From contig JABTVA010000004.1 of NCBI GenBank assembly GCA_015075075.1, positions 124,001 through 188,000 on the forward strand: DNA of 64,000 bases, read 5' to 3'. The notes beneath the pieces were generated by a model. The model made no database searches, was not told where the DNA came from, and worked only from the letters and a program-made list of their open reading frames with translations. The position numbers and the translations under genes were made by a program. This stretch comes from Deltaproteobacteria bacterium. Lineage in GTDB: Bacteria > Desulfobacterota > GWC2-55-46. Shown here one piece after another: positions 35,820-45,808 of the stretch (within the stretch, counting starts at the first letter, position 1; every line of letters starts with the position of its first letter).

Positions 35820-37544
35820 TTGTCGCCCGGAGGCAGCCCGATATCCTGGTCTATTAAAAAAAAGATAAGGGAGGCGCTCTCTCTTGAGCGCGGGACCGTT
35901 TACAAGGAGCACGGCGGAAGGCTAAGGCTCGCCCTGGTCTACCCGAACACCTATGGCGTGGGCATGGCGAACCTGGGCTTCCAGTCGGTCTACATGCTCG
36001 CGAACGACATGGAGGACTGCGCATGCGAGAGGGCCTTCCTCCCTGATAAGGACGCCCTCCTTGAGCATGAGAGGACCGGAACATCGCTCCTGTCCTACGA
36101 GTCGCAGACCCCTCTGGCGGATTTCGACATAATCGCCTTCGCGATCCCCTTTGAAGAGGACTACTCAAATGTCCCCAGGATACTGAGTCTCGCCGGCATA
36201 AGCCCGATGGCCGCTGAAAGGCGGGGCCGCGGGCCGCTAATTGCCGCAGGCGGGGTCGGGGTCTCGCTCAACCCGGAGCCTTTGGCGGATTTCATGGATT
36301 TCTTTCTCATAGGCGAGGCCGAGGGCTCGTTAAGGCCGGTCCTTGAGGACATCGGGAAAGGGATTGAAACGGGCCGGGGCAGGGACGAAACGCTCGAGGC
36401 CCTCGACTCTTTCATCTGGGTCTACGTGCCGTCATTTTATGAGTTCACTTATGAGGGGGCGGCGATAAGGGAGATACGGCCCAGGCCGAACGCGAAACCC
36501 CTTGTAAGGGCGGCCAAGGCAATGGACGTAAACGGGCTCCCGGTCCCGCGTAGCTTCGTCTACGCGCCCGGTACCGAGTTCAAGGAGACATACTGCCTGG
36601 AGGTCGAGCGCGGCTGCGGCAAGGGGTGCAGGTTCTGCGCAGCCGGGTTCCTGTACCTGCCGCCCCGCATGCGCGAAAGAGGCGCTGTTGCCGAAGCGAT
36701 GGACGAAGGCATGGCGCGGGCCGGAAAAGTAGGGCTCGTGGGCGCGGCAGTATCAGAGTACCCGGAGATAAAGGAGCTCCTTAAGAAGGGCATTGGGAAG
36801 GAAGCGACCGTCACACTTTCGTCCCTCAGGCTCGACGAGCTTGACGAGGGGTTCCTCTCGCTCCTTAAGGAAGCGGGATACAGGACCATAACGCTTGCCC
36901 CGGAGGCCGGGACCGAGCGGATGAGGGACATAATAAACAAGGGCATTACGGACGCCGAGATAATGGAGGCGGTCCGGCTCATAAGCGAGGCCGGTTTAAG
37001 GAGGGTAAGGCTCTATTTCATGGTCGGTCTCCCCGGCGAGGCCGACGAGGATGTGCAGGGCATAATCGACCTTTCGATAAACATAAGGAAGGCGCTCAGG
37101 GGCGGGGAGGTCAACTTGAGCCTCAACCCCTTTGTCCCCAAGCCTTGCACCCCTTTCCAGTGGCACCCGTTCGCGCCCCTTGAAGTCATTGAGAAGAGGA
37201 TGAGCAGGGTGAAGAAGGCATTGGGAAAGGCCGGAATAACCGTGAGGGATCTCCCCGCCAAAGAGGCCTTTGTGCAGGCCTATCTTTCGAGGGCCGACAG
37301 GAGGGCCGGAAGGATAATCGAGGCGGCCTCTCAAAAGGGCTGGAAAAGGGCGATCAGGGGGCAGGAGGAGTTTGTCGGGGAATCGGTATTCCACCCGAGG
37401 GGAAGGGGCGATGTCCTCCCCTGGGACATGATAGACCACGGCATAAAAAAAGACTATCTCTGGAAGGAGTACCAGAAGGGCCTTGCCGGAAAGACGACCC
37501 CGCCGTGTATTGTCGGCAAATGCACGAGGTGCGGGGTGTGTTGA
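35820..37544 (+). CDS. B12-binding-like radical SAM protein (TIGR03960-like), short form
   Basis: A 574-residue protein. Residues about 35-200 resemble a cobalamin-binding-type fold (LALVYPNTYGVGMANLGFQ). The radical SAM domain follows with the 4Fe-4S ligands C266, C270 and C273 (CGKGCRFC), then VTLSSLRLDELDEGFL and LYFMVGLPGEADEDV. A C-terminal cysteine group CIVGKCTRCGVC ends the protein. This is the same family as the next gene but lacks the DUF2344 part. The family is widespread and linked by position to RNase E/G. Its reaction is not known to me. Start is TTG 35820 after AAGGATGCG. Confidence 0.87.
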   Translation: MSPGGSPISWSIKKKIREALSLERGTVYKEHGGRLRLALVYPNTYGVGMANLGFQSVYMLANDMEDCACERAFLPDKDALLEHERTGTSLLSYESQTPLADFDIIAFAIPFEEDYSNVPRILSLAGISPMAAERRGRGPLIAAGGVGVSLNPEPLADFMDFFLIGEAEGSLRPVLEDIGKGIETGRGRDETLEALDSFIWVYVPSFYEFTYEGAAIREIRPRPNAKPLVRAAKAMDVNGLPVPRSFVYAPGTEFKETYCLEVERGCGKGCRFCAAGFLYLPPRMRERGAVAEAMDEGMARAGKVGLVGAAVSEYPEIKELLKKGIGKEATVTLSSLRLDELDEGFLSLLKEAGYRTITLAPEAGTERMRDIINKGITDAEIMEAVRLISEAGLRRVRLYFMVGLPGEADEDVQGIIDLSINIRKALRGGEVNLSLNPFVPKPCTPFQWHPFAPLEVIEKRMSRVKKALGKAGITVRDLPAKEAFVQAYLSRADRRAGRIIEAASQKGWKRAIRGQEEFVGESVFHPRGRGDVLPWDMIDHGIKKDYLWKEYQKGLAGKTTPPCIVGKCTRCGVC

Positions 37545-37605
37545 TTTCGCATTAAAAACAACTTAAGCGCGGAGGATGCGTATCCATTTGTTTTCCAGAT
37601 ATACG

Positions 37606-37758
37606 GGTGCAGGGCGGAGCGAGCATAGGGCTGGAGGAAGGGCTGGCGAGGCGGGGGGCAGGAGCGAGGCCCAAGGGGCCGAGCGACTTAAGGGCCGAGC
37701 CAGGAGGCTGGAGGTTGAAAGCGAACGGAGCCCTGCACCAAAGCGCGCGGCAGCGCGC
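37606..37758 (+). repeat. Structured repeat element, copy B3 (compensatory variant)
   Basis: Outer arms GGTGCAGGGC (37606-37615) and GCCCTGCACC (37730-37739) pair perfectly but differ from B2 at four positions on each side. The centre has GGGGGGCAGGAGCGAGGCCC and GGGGCCGAGCGACTTAAGGG. The end hairpin is GCGCGC-GGCA-GCGCGC (37743-37758). It is the only feature seen in the 361-base gap between the two radical SAM genes. Confidence 0.82.
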
Positions 37759-37905
37759 TAAGGGATTTTACATTCAAGATGGTCTGATTAATCCGTTTAG
37801 TGTTATCTGAGTGAACGTAAGCGAGTTTTTTCTGAATACGAGATTCTTCGCTCCGCTCAGAATGACAATATTTGCGAAGTAATCAGAGCCTCATAACTAA
37901 ATCAA

Positions 37906-40435
37906 ATGGCCATTGACATAAAAAAACTCCTTCCCCTCGTAAGAAAGCCTTCGAGGTACATGGGCGGGGAGGTCAATTCAATAAGGAAAGACCTCTCAAG
38001 GGTGAAGCTCGCCTTCGGCCTGGGCTTCCCTGACGCCTACGAGATAGGCATGAGCCATCTGGGCATCCAGATACTTTATCAGATACTGAACGGCAGAGAG
38101 GATATCGCATGCGAAAGGGTGTTCGCGCCCTGGGCCGATATGGAGGCGCTCCTCCGGGAGCGAGGCATGCCGCTATCCACACTCGAATCCGGCATACCCT
38201 TAAATGAGCTCGACATTCTGGGCCTTTCGCTACAGTATGAGCTTTCTTATACCAATGTCCTCAATATCCTCGACCTGGGCCGCATCCCCTTTTTCGCTAA
38301 AGAGAGAAAGAAAGACGACCCCTTTGTCATAGGCGGCGGGCCGGCAACCTTCAACCCCGAGCCGGTTGCCGAGTTCTTCGACGCCTTTCTTTTGGGAGAC
38401 GGCGAAGGGGCCGTATTGGAGATAGCAGACGCCGTCATCGAATGGAAGGAGAAAGGCGGTGAAAGGGAAGAGGCCTTGAAGGCCCTTGCCCGCATACCGG
38501 GCGTCTACGTGCCGTCATTTTTCGAGCCGGAATATAACGGCGACGGCACTGTAAAGAGGATAGTCCCGCTCCTTGAGGGATACGAAAGGGTCGTAAAAAG
38601 GACCGTCCCGGACATAAACGCCCTGCCGCTTCCGACGAGGCCCGTAGTGCCCTTCATGGAGACGGTCCATGACAGGGTGAGCGTCGAAATAGCGCGCGGC
38701 TGCACAAGGGGATGCAGGTTCTGCCAGGCCGGGATGATATACAGGCCGGTGAGGGAAAGGGAGCCGGCGCTCATAAAGAGGATAATCGACGAGACCTTGA
38801 GCAATACCGGCTATGACGAGGTATCGCTCCTTTCCTTGAGTACCGGCGACTATACGGACATAGAAGCGCTCCTCTCAGGCCTGATGAGGAGGTTTTCCGA
38901 GGAGAAGGTGGCGGTATCGCTGCCTTCCTTGAGGGTCGGCACCTTGAATCCCGCGCCTCGCCTCCGAAACAAGGAAGGTGAGAAAGACAGGCTTTACCTC
39001 GCGCCCGAGGCAGGAGCCGAAAGTGTTAAGGCGGCCCACAAACAAGGGCATAACAGAGGAGGACCTCCACGCGGCGGCCCGCGACATATTCACGCTCGGC
39101 TGGAGCTTGGTAAAGCTCTATTTCATGATAGGCCTCCCGACCGAGACCGGGGAGGACATACTCCAGATAGTCCGGCTTGCCGGGTGCGTGAAGAACATCG
39201 GCAAGGAGGCCTCGGGCAGGTGGCCGCAGATAAACGTGAGTGCGTCGTCCTTTATCCCCAAGCCCCACACCCCGTTCCAGTGGGAGCCGCAGATCACGAT
39301 GGAGGATGGGATTCAGAAGCAGGCGGTCCTCCGGCGCGAGCTTGCGAAACTCAAGCTCGGCTTCAAATGGCACGACGCGGACATGAGTCTCATCGAGGGC
39401 GTATTCTCCAGGGGCGACCGGAGGCTCTCGAAGGCGGTCCTCATTGCCTTCAGGAAAGGGTGCAGGTTCGACGGCTGGAGCGAGCTCTTCGACTTCGCGA
39501 AATGGAAGGAGGGGCTTTCCGAGGCAGGCCTGGACCCCCATTTTTATACGTTACGGAGGAGGCCCTTTGACGAGGTCTTCCCCTGGGACCACCTTGAGAC
39601 CGGCGCAACTAAGGAGTTCCTCATAAAGGAGTACGAGAAGGCCCTTGAGCTTGCGGGGACCCCGGACTGCAAGGCAGGCAAGTGCTCGGACTGCGGCCTC
39701 TGCGACTGGAAGGCCATAAGGCCCAGGTCCGCCTCCGGCGCGATAGGGTGCGCGGATGAGGCGAAAACGCCCGTTCTGCCCGATGAGGTCTTCAGGATGA
39801 GGCTCAGGTACTCTAAAACCGGCGAGTCCAGGCTCTTGAGCCACCTTGAGCTCATGGCCGCTGTCATAAGGGGCATAAGGAGGGCCGGCCTCCCCATAAG
39901 GTACTCGCAGGGCTTCCATCCCATGCCCCGGCTCTCGTTCGGCCAGCCCTTGCCCGTAGGTATCGAGTCAGTGGACGAGTACATGGATATGGAGCTGTCA
40001 GGGAAAACTGACCCTGCCGGGCTCGTTGAGAAGCTCAACCGGGAGATGCCCGAGGGGATAAGGTTTCTTTCCGCTTCCTTCTTGCCCTTGAAAGTTCCGC
40101 TCCCCTCTGGTATCATGACTGAGTATATTATTACATTGAAGGACGGCCCTCTGGGCTTGGATATAGATTCTGAAAGAATTGATGGGCTTTTAAGGGATTT
40201 TCTAAGCAGGGACTCCATTCCGGTAAGTATCGAAAAGGAAGGCAGGACAAAGGACGTAGACTTGAGGCCGCTCGTCAACGGGCTTTCCCGCACCGACGGC
40301 CTGACGCTCAGGCTTATGCTCAAAAAGGCCTCTGGCGCGTCTGTCCGGCCTCACGACGTGCTCGCGTGCCTTCTCGGCCTGCCAAGGGAATCCGCCTCCT
40401 TAATACCCATCCTGAAGACCAGGTCCGTCCAGTAA
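37906..40435 (+). CDS. TIGR03960 radical SAM / TIGR03936 (DUF2344) fusion, frameshifted
   Basis: Pieces in two frames make one protein of about 840 residues. The first is an N-terminal fold (LAFGLGFPDAYEIGMSHLG), then radical SAM ligands C266, C270 and C273 (CTRGCRFC), then after a break at about 38950-39050 the rest of the barrel (LYFMIGLPTETGEDILQIV). A Cys cluster follows (CKAGKCSDCGLC), then a DUF2344 domain from about 39790 (MRLRYSKTGESRLLSHLE, YSQGFHPMPRLSFGQPLPVG). Fused forms are common and precede RNase E/G, as here. A tRNA or ribosome role has been guessed for the family, but I know of no proof. Confidence 0.9.
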
Positions 40436-40474
40436 AGGCGCTCTTTCCCGCTACGTAGAGCGTCCATCGCGGGT

Positions 40475-41948
40475 ATGAAAAACACCAGAACAGAACTTTT
40501 GATAAGCTCGAACCCCTTTGAGACCAGGGTGGCTCTTATCGAGCAGGGCAGGCTCTCCGAATTCTACGTGGAGCGCGCCAAGGACAGGGGCATAACCGGA
40601 AACATCTACAAGGGCCGGATAGTGAGGGCCCCTTCCGGGCATGCAGTCCGCCTTCGTCGAGGTAGGCATCCAGAGGACCTCATTCCTCCACGTCTCTGAC
40701 ATAAAGGAGCCGCCCGAGGGCTTTGAGGAGGACGAGGAGGAGCACAAGAGGCACGCGAACGTCCGCATCCAGGACATCGTGAAGGAGGGCCAGGAGATAA
40801 TGGTGCAGGCCGCGAAGGAGCCCATCGGCACAAAGGGCGCCCGCGTGACCTCCTACGCCTCTCTCCCGGGCCGTTACCTTGTTCTCATGCCCACCTACGA
40901 CAAGATCGCCATATCGAGGAGGATATCGAGCGAGAAGGAGAGAAAGAGGCTCCGCGAGATAGTCTCTTCCATACGCCCGGCAGGGTACGGCTTCATCATA
41001 CGGACCGTCTGCGAGGGCATGAGGAAGGAAGACGTGCAGGCCGACATGGAGTTCCTCATAAAGCTCTGGAAGGCCATCCTGAAAAAGAAGGAAGAGGTGC
41101 GGACGCCGGGGCTCATCTGGGCCGAGCTGGATCTGACACTGAGGACCATAAGGGACCTCTTCTCGGAGGACATAGAAAGGCTCGTCATAGACTCGAAAGA
41201 CGAGTACGAGCGCGCCAGGAAGTTCCTCGAGGAGTTCATGCCGCACCTCGCGGGCAGGCTCGCGCTATACGAGGGCAAGGAGGACATATTCGACGCGCAC
41301 GGCGTCGAGATAGAGCTCACCGACGCCCTCGAAAGGAAGGTATGGCTCCGCTCCGGCGGGCATATCGTGATAGACCAGATGGAGGCCTTGACGGCCGTTG
41401 ACGTAAATACCGGAAAATACGTGGGCAAGAGGAGCTCCGAGGACACTATCGTCAAGACCAACCTCGAGGCCGTAAAGGAGATAGTCTACCAGCTCCGGCT
41501 CCGTAACATCGGCGGCATCATCGTAATAGACTTCATAGACATGGCAAGGCAGTCAGACAGGGAAAAGGTCTACAACACCCTCAAGGAGGCGTTGAAGGCC
41601 GACAAGGCCCGCACCAACATATTGAAGATATCCGAGCTCGGCATAGTCGAGATGACGAGGAAACGGGTGAGGGAGAGCCTCTCGCAGTCGCTTTGCGAGC
41701 CCTGTCCCTATTGCGACGGGAACGCCCAGATAAAGGCCAAGGACACCATAATAATGGATATATACAGGGAGCTTGCAAGGGAGCTTCCCTTGAGGAAGAA
41801 GAAGGCGACCATCTACGTGAGCCCGTCGATATCCGAGCGCATAAAGGAAGACCCCGCCCCCATACAGGACATAGAGCGCAAATTCGGGAAAAAGGTCTTC
41901 GTGAAGCCGGTCGAGAGGTTTCATCAGGAAAGGTACGAAATCATCTGA
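40475..41948 (+). CDS. rng: Ribonuclease E/G family, one frameshift
   Basis: About 490 residues. It begins ELLISSNPFETRVALIEQG and has an S1 domain with SAFVEVGIQRTSFLHVSDI. The RNase H-like region with YGFIIRTVCEGM follows, the catalytic magnesium site is in ALTAVDVNTGKYVGKR and GIIVIDFIDM, and a zinc-link CPYC comes near 41700. The length and lack of a degradosome tail fit RNase G. It processes 16S rRNA and decays mRNA. The frame breaks near 40630, where one extra C in GGGCCCCTTCC replaces the expected VRVLPGMQSAF. It follows the radical SAM fusion closely. Confidence 0.92.
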
Positions 41949-41995
41949 CGCCTCCAGAAGCCCGTGTTTTGAAAGGGCTTTTCAGCTCAAAACCC

Positions 41996-42024
41996 TTGAC
42001 AAAAGAAACCCGGCCCGTTACCAT
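41996..42024 (+). promoter_or_regulatory. Candidate promoter for the cytochrome pair
   Basis: TTGACA (41996-42001), a 17-base spacer and TACCAT (42019-42024), 30 bases before the first cytochrome gene. The -35 box overlaps an imperfect hairpin (AAGGGCTTTT...AAAACCCTT) that may end the rng transcript. Confidence 0.6.
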
Positions 42025-42053
42025 GAGTCTGCATATCATTTCCGGGAGTAGAA

Positions 42054-42719
42054 ATGCGTAGAGCCGTTTATCTATCCGCCATTCCGGTTTTGGCTGCGGC
42101 AATCTTCATATCGACAGGCGCCCATGCCGGGGTGGCAGAGGGCAAAAAGGCGTTCGAGGCCAGAAAGTGCGCCTCGTGCCACCAGGTCGCCGGTCCGGCG
42201 GCTGAAAAGACCATAAAGGACCAGCTCTCAAAAAAGGGCCCTGAGCTGTGGTATTCCGGGAGCAAGTTCAAGGCCGGGTTCCTCGAGAAATGGCGCGCTG
42301 ACCCGAGGCCCATAAGGCCCCTGGCCTACAACTCCGTGACCGAGAGGAACACGGGCGGCCACCCGATGCTTTCCGGGCAGGAGAAGGCGGACGTCGCGGC
42401 CTATCTGATGAGCCTCAAGTCGGCTGATGTGAAACCGCTCGGCATACAGGCGGCGGACAACCCAAAGGGCAGGATCGCCTTTGTAAGAAAGCATTCATGC
42501 TATGGCTGCCACCAGGTGAGGACGAGGGGCAGTCTTGTCGGGGGCTTCTCCGGCCCTTCGCTCGCCGAGGCCTCGGAGAGGCTGAATCCCGACTGGGTGT
42601 ACGCGTATCTCTCAAAGCCCTCCGTATTCAAGCCGGTAAAGATGATGCCCGTCTACGCCGGGATAATCAATGACGCGGAGATGAAGGGGCTTGCCGCGTA
42701 TGTGGGGAGCCTGAGATGA
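42054..42719 (+). CDS. Periplasmic dihaem cytochrome c
   Basis: A 221-residue protein with a signal peptide ending near AHA (residue 25). Two class I haem domains follow: CASCHQVAG near residue 39 and CYGCHQVRT near residue 148. Methionines suited as distal ligands are in GHPMLSG and KMMPVYAG. It should carry electrons in the periplasm. Its stop TGA is part of an ATGA that was duplicated by a MITE insertion, so it probably once overlapped the next cytochrome gene directly. Confidence 0.9.
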   Translation: MRRAVYLSAIPVLAAAIFISTGAHAGVAEGKKAFEARKCASCHQVAGPAAEKTIKDQLSKKGPELWYSGSKFKAGFLEKWRADPRPIRPLAYNSVTERNTGGHPMLSGQEKADVAAYLMSLKSADVKPLGIQAADNPKGRIAFVRKHSCYGCHQVRTRGSLVGGFSGPSLAEASERLNPDWVYAYLSKPSVFKPVKMMPVYAGIINDAEMKGLAAYVGSLR

Positions 42720-42862
42720 TGCATCCTCTAAAAATTGATCTTTTCCCCGGACTCTGCGTCAGGCCGTTAATAAAAATGCTCACATATTGTCTTATATGCT
42801 CCGCTTTTTATTCCCGGCCTTCCGGGAAAAGCGGGAAAAATCTCTAATTTTTAGAGGCTGCA
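42720..42862. mobile_element. MITE copy M4, inserted in an ATGA stop/start overlap
   Basis: A 143-bp element with ends TGCATCCTCTAAAAATT and AATTTTTAGAGGCTGCA. It is flanked by the 4-bp duplication ATGA (42716-42719 and 42863-42866). The left ATGA holds the stop of the upstream cytochrome and the right ATGA holds the start of the downstream one. The end AGAGG lies five bases before that ATG. Confidence 0.88.
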
Positions 42863-43219
42863 ATGACTATTAGACTCCTTATGCCGGCTTTGGTTTTTTT
42901 TGCGCTCGGGGCGGGTATTCCCGCTTACGCCGCGACGGCAGAGGAGAACTACAGGTTCCACTGCGCCCAGTGCCACGGCCTTGAGGGAAAGGGGAACGGC
43001 ATAAACGCTACGAGGGAGATGCCCGTAAGCCCGAGAGACCACACGAGCGCGCTCGAGATGGGAAAGCTTACGGACGCGGACATAATAAACGCCATAACGG
43101 ACGGCGGCAGGCGACAAGCAAGTCGAGCCTCATGCCGCCGTACGGAAAACACTTTCAAAAACGAGATACCTCGAATTGAAGGACTATCTGAGGAAGCTCT
43201 GCAACTGCAAGGCAGGTAA
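42863..43219 (+). CDS. Small class I cytochrome c, frameshifted C-terminus
   Basis: Signal peptide (MTIRLLMPALVFFALGAGIPAYA), then CAQCHGLEGKGNG near residue 34. A proper C-terminal part can be read only across indels from about 43105: KSSLMPPYGK (distal Met) and then ELKDYLRKLCNCKAG. So it is a cytochrome of about 115 residues with two or three indels in the last third. The listed end is that of the uncorrected frame; the corrected frame runs a few codons further. The ATG lies in the right-hand target duplication of MITE M4, whose end AGAGG could act as ribosome site. Confidence 0.82.
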   Translation: MTIRLLMPALVFFALGAGIPAYAATAEENYRFHCAQCHGLEGKGNGINATREMPVSPRDHTSALEMGKLTDADIINAITDGGRRQASRASCRRTENTFKNEIPRIEGLSEEALQLQGR

Positions 43220-43274
43220 ACCTTCTAGAAGCTTTAGGCGGCCCTGACGCCGCCTTGAACAAAAGAGAACGGAA

Positions 43275-43473
43275 ATGGCTTCAGAAAAGTTTGGCATCCT
43301 CCTTATGGTCCTCGGGCGGTCCTCGTTATAGAGGGCATCCCGTATTTCGCTCTGAAGGCCGTAAGGAATGGGCAGCGTTTCTTCACAGGCCCCGGAGAAG
43401 AGGTGATGCCCTTCGGCTTAATCATAATGGCGGTCGGCATAACCTCCTCGCCATCAGGGACATCTGGCGTTGA
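43275..43473 (+). CDS. DUF2065/YjeT-like small membrane protein, frameshifted
   Basis: Joining three frames gives a protein of about 65 residues: MASEKFGILLMVLG, then VLVIEGIPYFAL, then MPFGLIIMAVGIT, ending LLAIRDIWR. Two TM helices around an EG-PYFA motif match DUF2065 (YjeT), a small inner-membrane family of unknown function. At least two indels lie in under 200 bases. The exact coding path cannot be fixed from this sequence. Confidence 0.6.
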
Positions 43474-43541
43474 GCGCGGATGCGCATGCGGAATACGCGA
43501 GACCTTTGCCGTATCGCCGTCCCTGGCACAAATCCCGGAAA

Positions 43542-44654
43542 ATGACTGACCTCAAGACAAGCCCGCCCAGGCCCATATGGGTACTTGCGCCTTCATCGGG
43601 GTTGCCTCCATGCCGCGCCAGGGCAGGCGGGCGGCGATGAGAAGGTAGTCCTGATACTCAGAACAGGCGGACAGGTCGAACTCAAGGGCACTGACAGGGC
43701 GATATCGTAGTGCGCTCCGGCACGAACGGCACGATATTATTAAACGGCTCCAGGGTGGCGCTCCCGGTAATGCTTTATCCCAAAGGCAGGTTCATATCCG
43801 TAAACGGGAAACCCTACAGGGGCGTTATAAAGATAGCGGCCGGCGAGGGGCAGGCGCTTGTCATAAATGAAATAGGGCTCGAAGCCTATGTGGCAGGGAT
43901 AATCAATAACGAGATATCCTCCAGGTGGCCGGAAGAGGTGCTTAAAACCCAGGCGGTCATTGCCCGGACCTATGCCGTATACAACATGAGGAAGAGGTCG
44001 AACCTTCCGTACCACCTCGAAAGCTCGGTCATGGGGCAGGTCTACGGCGGCGCATCGAGCGAGGACAGCGCCTCCATACGGGCTGTCATGGATACCAGGG
44101 GCGAGATACTCGTCTTCGAGGGCGAGCCTGCCCTTACGGTGTACCATTCCAATGCCGGAGGCATGACGGAAGCGGCAAGCGAGGTCTGGCTCAAGGGCTA
44201 TCCGTATCTCGTTCCAGTGGAAAGCCCGTTCGACGAGTCGGCCCCGAGATACATCTGGGAGTTCGCGGTTTCAGCCGAGTCGCTCGGCGAGGCGCTCTCC
44301 AGGGCAGGCCATCAGATAGGCGCGCCCGAAGAGCTCAGGGTTATAGAGACCACCTCTGCCGCTCGGATACGGACCTTGAGCGTCCGCGACCGCGAAGGCA
44401 GGGACGCCTGGCTTTCGGGGGAGGAGCTAAGGAAGGTCCTGGGCTATTCGAGCCTTAGGTCAACGATCTTCGAGGTGGCGAAGGAAGGCGAGGTCTTCGT
44501 ATTCAGGGGGAGGGGGTCTGGCCACGGGGTAGGCCTTTCACAGTGGGGGGCAAAGGGCATGGCCGAGAACGGGTATTCCTACAGGGACATACTCAGGCAC
44601 TTCTATCCGGGCACCGAGCTCCAACGGGGCCCCTCTTTCCGTAACCAGCCGTAA
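43542..44654 (+). CDS. SpoIID/LytB-domain protein, frameshifted N-terminus
   Basis: The intact part (from about 43710) is a SpoIID domain. Motifs are LEAYVAGIINNEISSRWPEE, LKTQAVIARTYAVYNM, VYGGASSEDSASIRAVMDT, VYHSNAGGMTEAASEVW and RGSGHGVGLSQWGAKGMAE with a final HFYPGTEL. SpoIID cleaves denuded glycan strands in sporulation, and non-sporulating homologues act on cell-wall glycan at division. The N-terminus at 43542-43710 (MTDLKTSPPRPIW, then ILRTGGQVELKGT) has several indels and probably encodes a membrane anchor or signal. The start is tentative. Confidence 0.83.
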
Positions 44655-44708
44655 AATAAAGGTTTTATCCTACTTTCCTTTTGTTTAGAATATAAGGGAC
44701 GGTTTTGC

Positions 44709-45728
44709 ATGGAGCTTACGGATTTCCTGTTCGACCTGCCCGAGCATCTAATTGCCCAGCGCCCGCTCCCCGAGCGCGACTCATCAAGGCTTATGGCAGT
44801 CTCAAGGGAGGCCGGGACCATAGAGCACGGGTCTTTCAGGGACTTCCCAGGGTATCTAAGGCCAGGCGACCTCCTTGTCCTTAACGATACGAGGGTCATA
44901 CCAACAAGGGTCTTTGGAAAGAGGGCAGGGGGCGGGAAGCTTGAGCTACTATTGGTCGAAAGAATTGCCTCTACAGGAGGCGAGGAATGGAGGTGCATGG
45001 CAAGACCCGGAAAGGGCCTTAAGGCCGGGTCTGCCGTTTTCCTCGAAGGGACTCAAGGCGAGATAACCGGAAAGGACGAGGAAGGGCTCTTTACGGTGAG
45101 GTTCAAGAGCCCGGTCGATCTTGAGAGAATAGGTAAAATCCCGCTCCCGCCTTATATAAGGAGGGAGGCCGACGAGTCCGACAGGACCAGGTACCAGACC
45201 GTATTCGCAGGAGAGGACGGGGCCATAGCCGCCCCGACCGCCGGCCTCCACTTTACGCCCGGGCTTCTGGACGAGATAAGGAGCAAGGGCGTGCTCGTAA
45301 GAACCCTTACGCTCCATACGGGCCCCGGGACATTCCTGCCGGTACGATCGGAGCGGATAGAAGAGCACAGGATGATGAGGGAGCGGTATTCGATAGGAAG
45401 GGATGTGTTCGAGGAGGTCGTAAGCGCCAAAAAAGAGGGCCGCAGGGTCGTCGCGGTCGGCACGACCGCTACAAGGGCGCTTGAGTCGAGCGTGATGAAC
45501 GGGCTCGATAGGGCTGTTCTTTCCGGCTCTACCGGGCTTTTCATATACCCCGGGTACGAGTTCAAGGTGGTGGACGCGCTCCTTACTAACTTTCATCTGC
45601 CGGGTTCGACATTGATAATGCTGGTGTCAGCTCTCGCCGGGAGGGGATTAATACTCAGGTCGTACGCTGAGGCCGTCCGCATGGAGTACAGGTTTTTCAG
45701 CTACGGCGACGCGATGTTTATCAGCTAA
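44709..45728 (+). CDS. queA: S-adenosylmethionine:tRNA ribosyltransferase-isomerase
   Basis: A 339-residue protein, normal for QueA. Motifs are [20 protein letters not shown] at the start, [16 protein letters not shown] near residue 57, [14 protein letters not shown] near 180, [14 protein letters not shown] near 205, [13 protein letters not shown] near 245 and [19 protein letters not shown] near 295. It moves the ribosyl part of SAM to preQ1 in tRNA to make epoxyqueuosine. It is followed by tgt, the previous step of the pathway. Confidence 0.97.
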   Translation: MELTDFLFDLPEHLIAQRPLPERDSSRLMAVSREAGTIEHGSFRDFPGYLRPGDLLVLNDTRVIPTRVFGKRAGGGKLELLLVERIASTGGEEWRCMARPGKGLKAGSAVFLEGTQGEITGKDEEGLFTVRFKSPVDLERIGKIPLPPYIRREADESDRTRYQTVFAGEDGAIAAPTAGLHFTPGLLDEIRSKGVLVRTLTLHTGPGTFLPVRSERIEEHRMMRERYSIGRDVFEEVVSAKKEGRRVVAVGTTATRALESSVMNGLDRAVLSGSTGLFIYPGYEFKVVDALLTNFHLPGSTLIMLVSALAGRGLILRSYAEAVRMEYRFFSYGDAMFIS

Positions 45729-45808
45729 AAAAGTCTGCTATAATATTTTGCATCGGTTTCCGGTCCGGCATCAGAAGTCGAGTTCATCTGAAGAGAGGGA
45801 AGCCCGTA

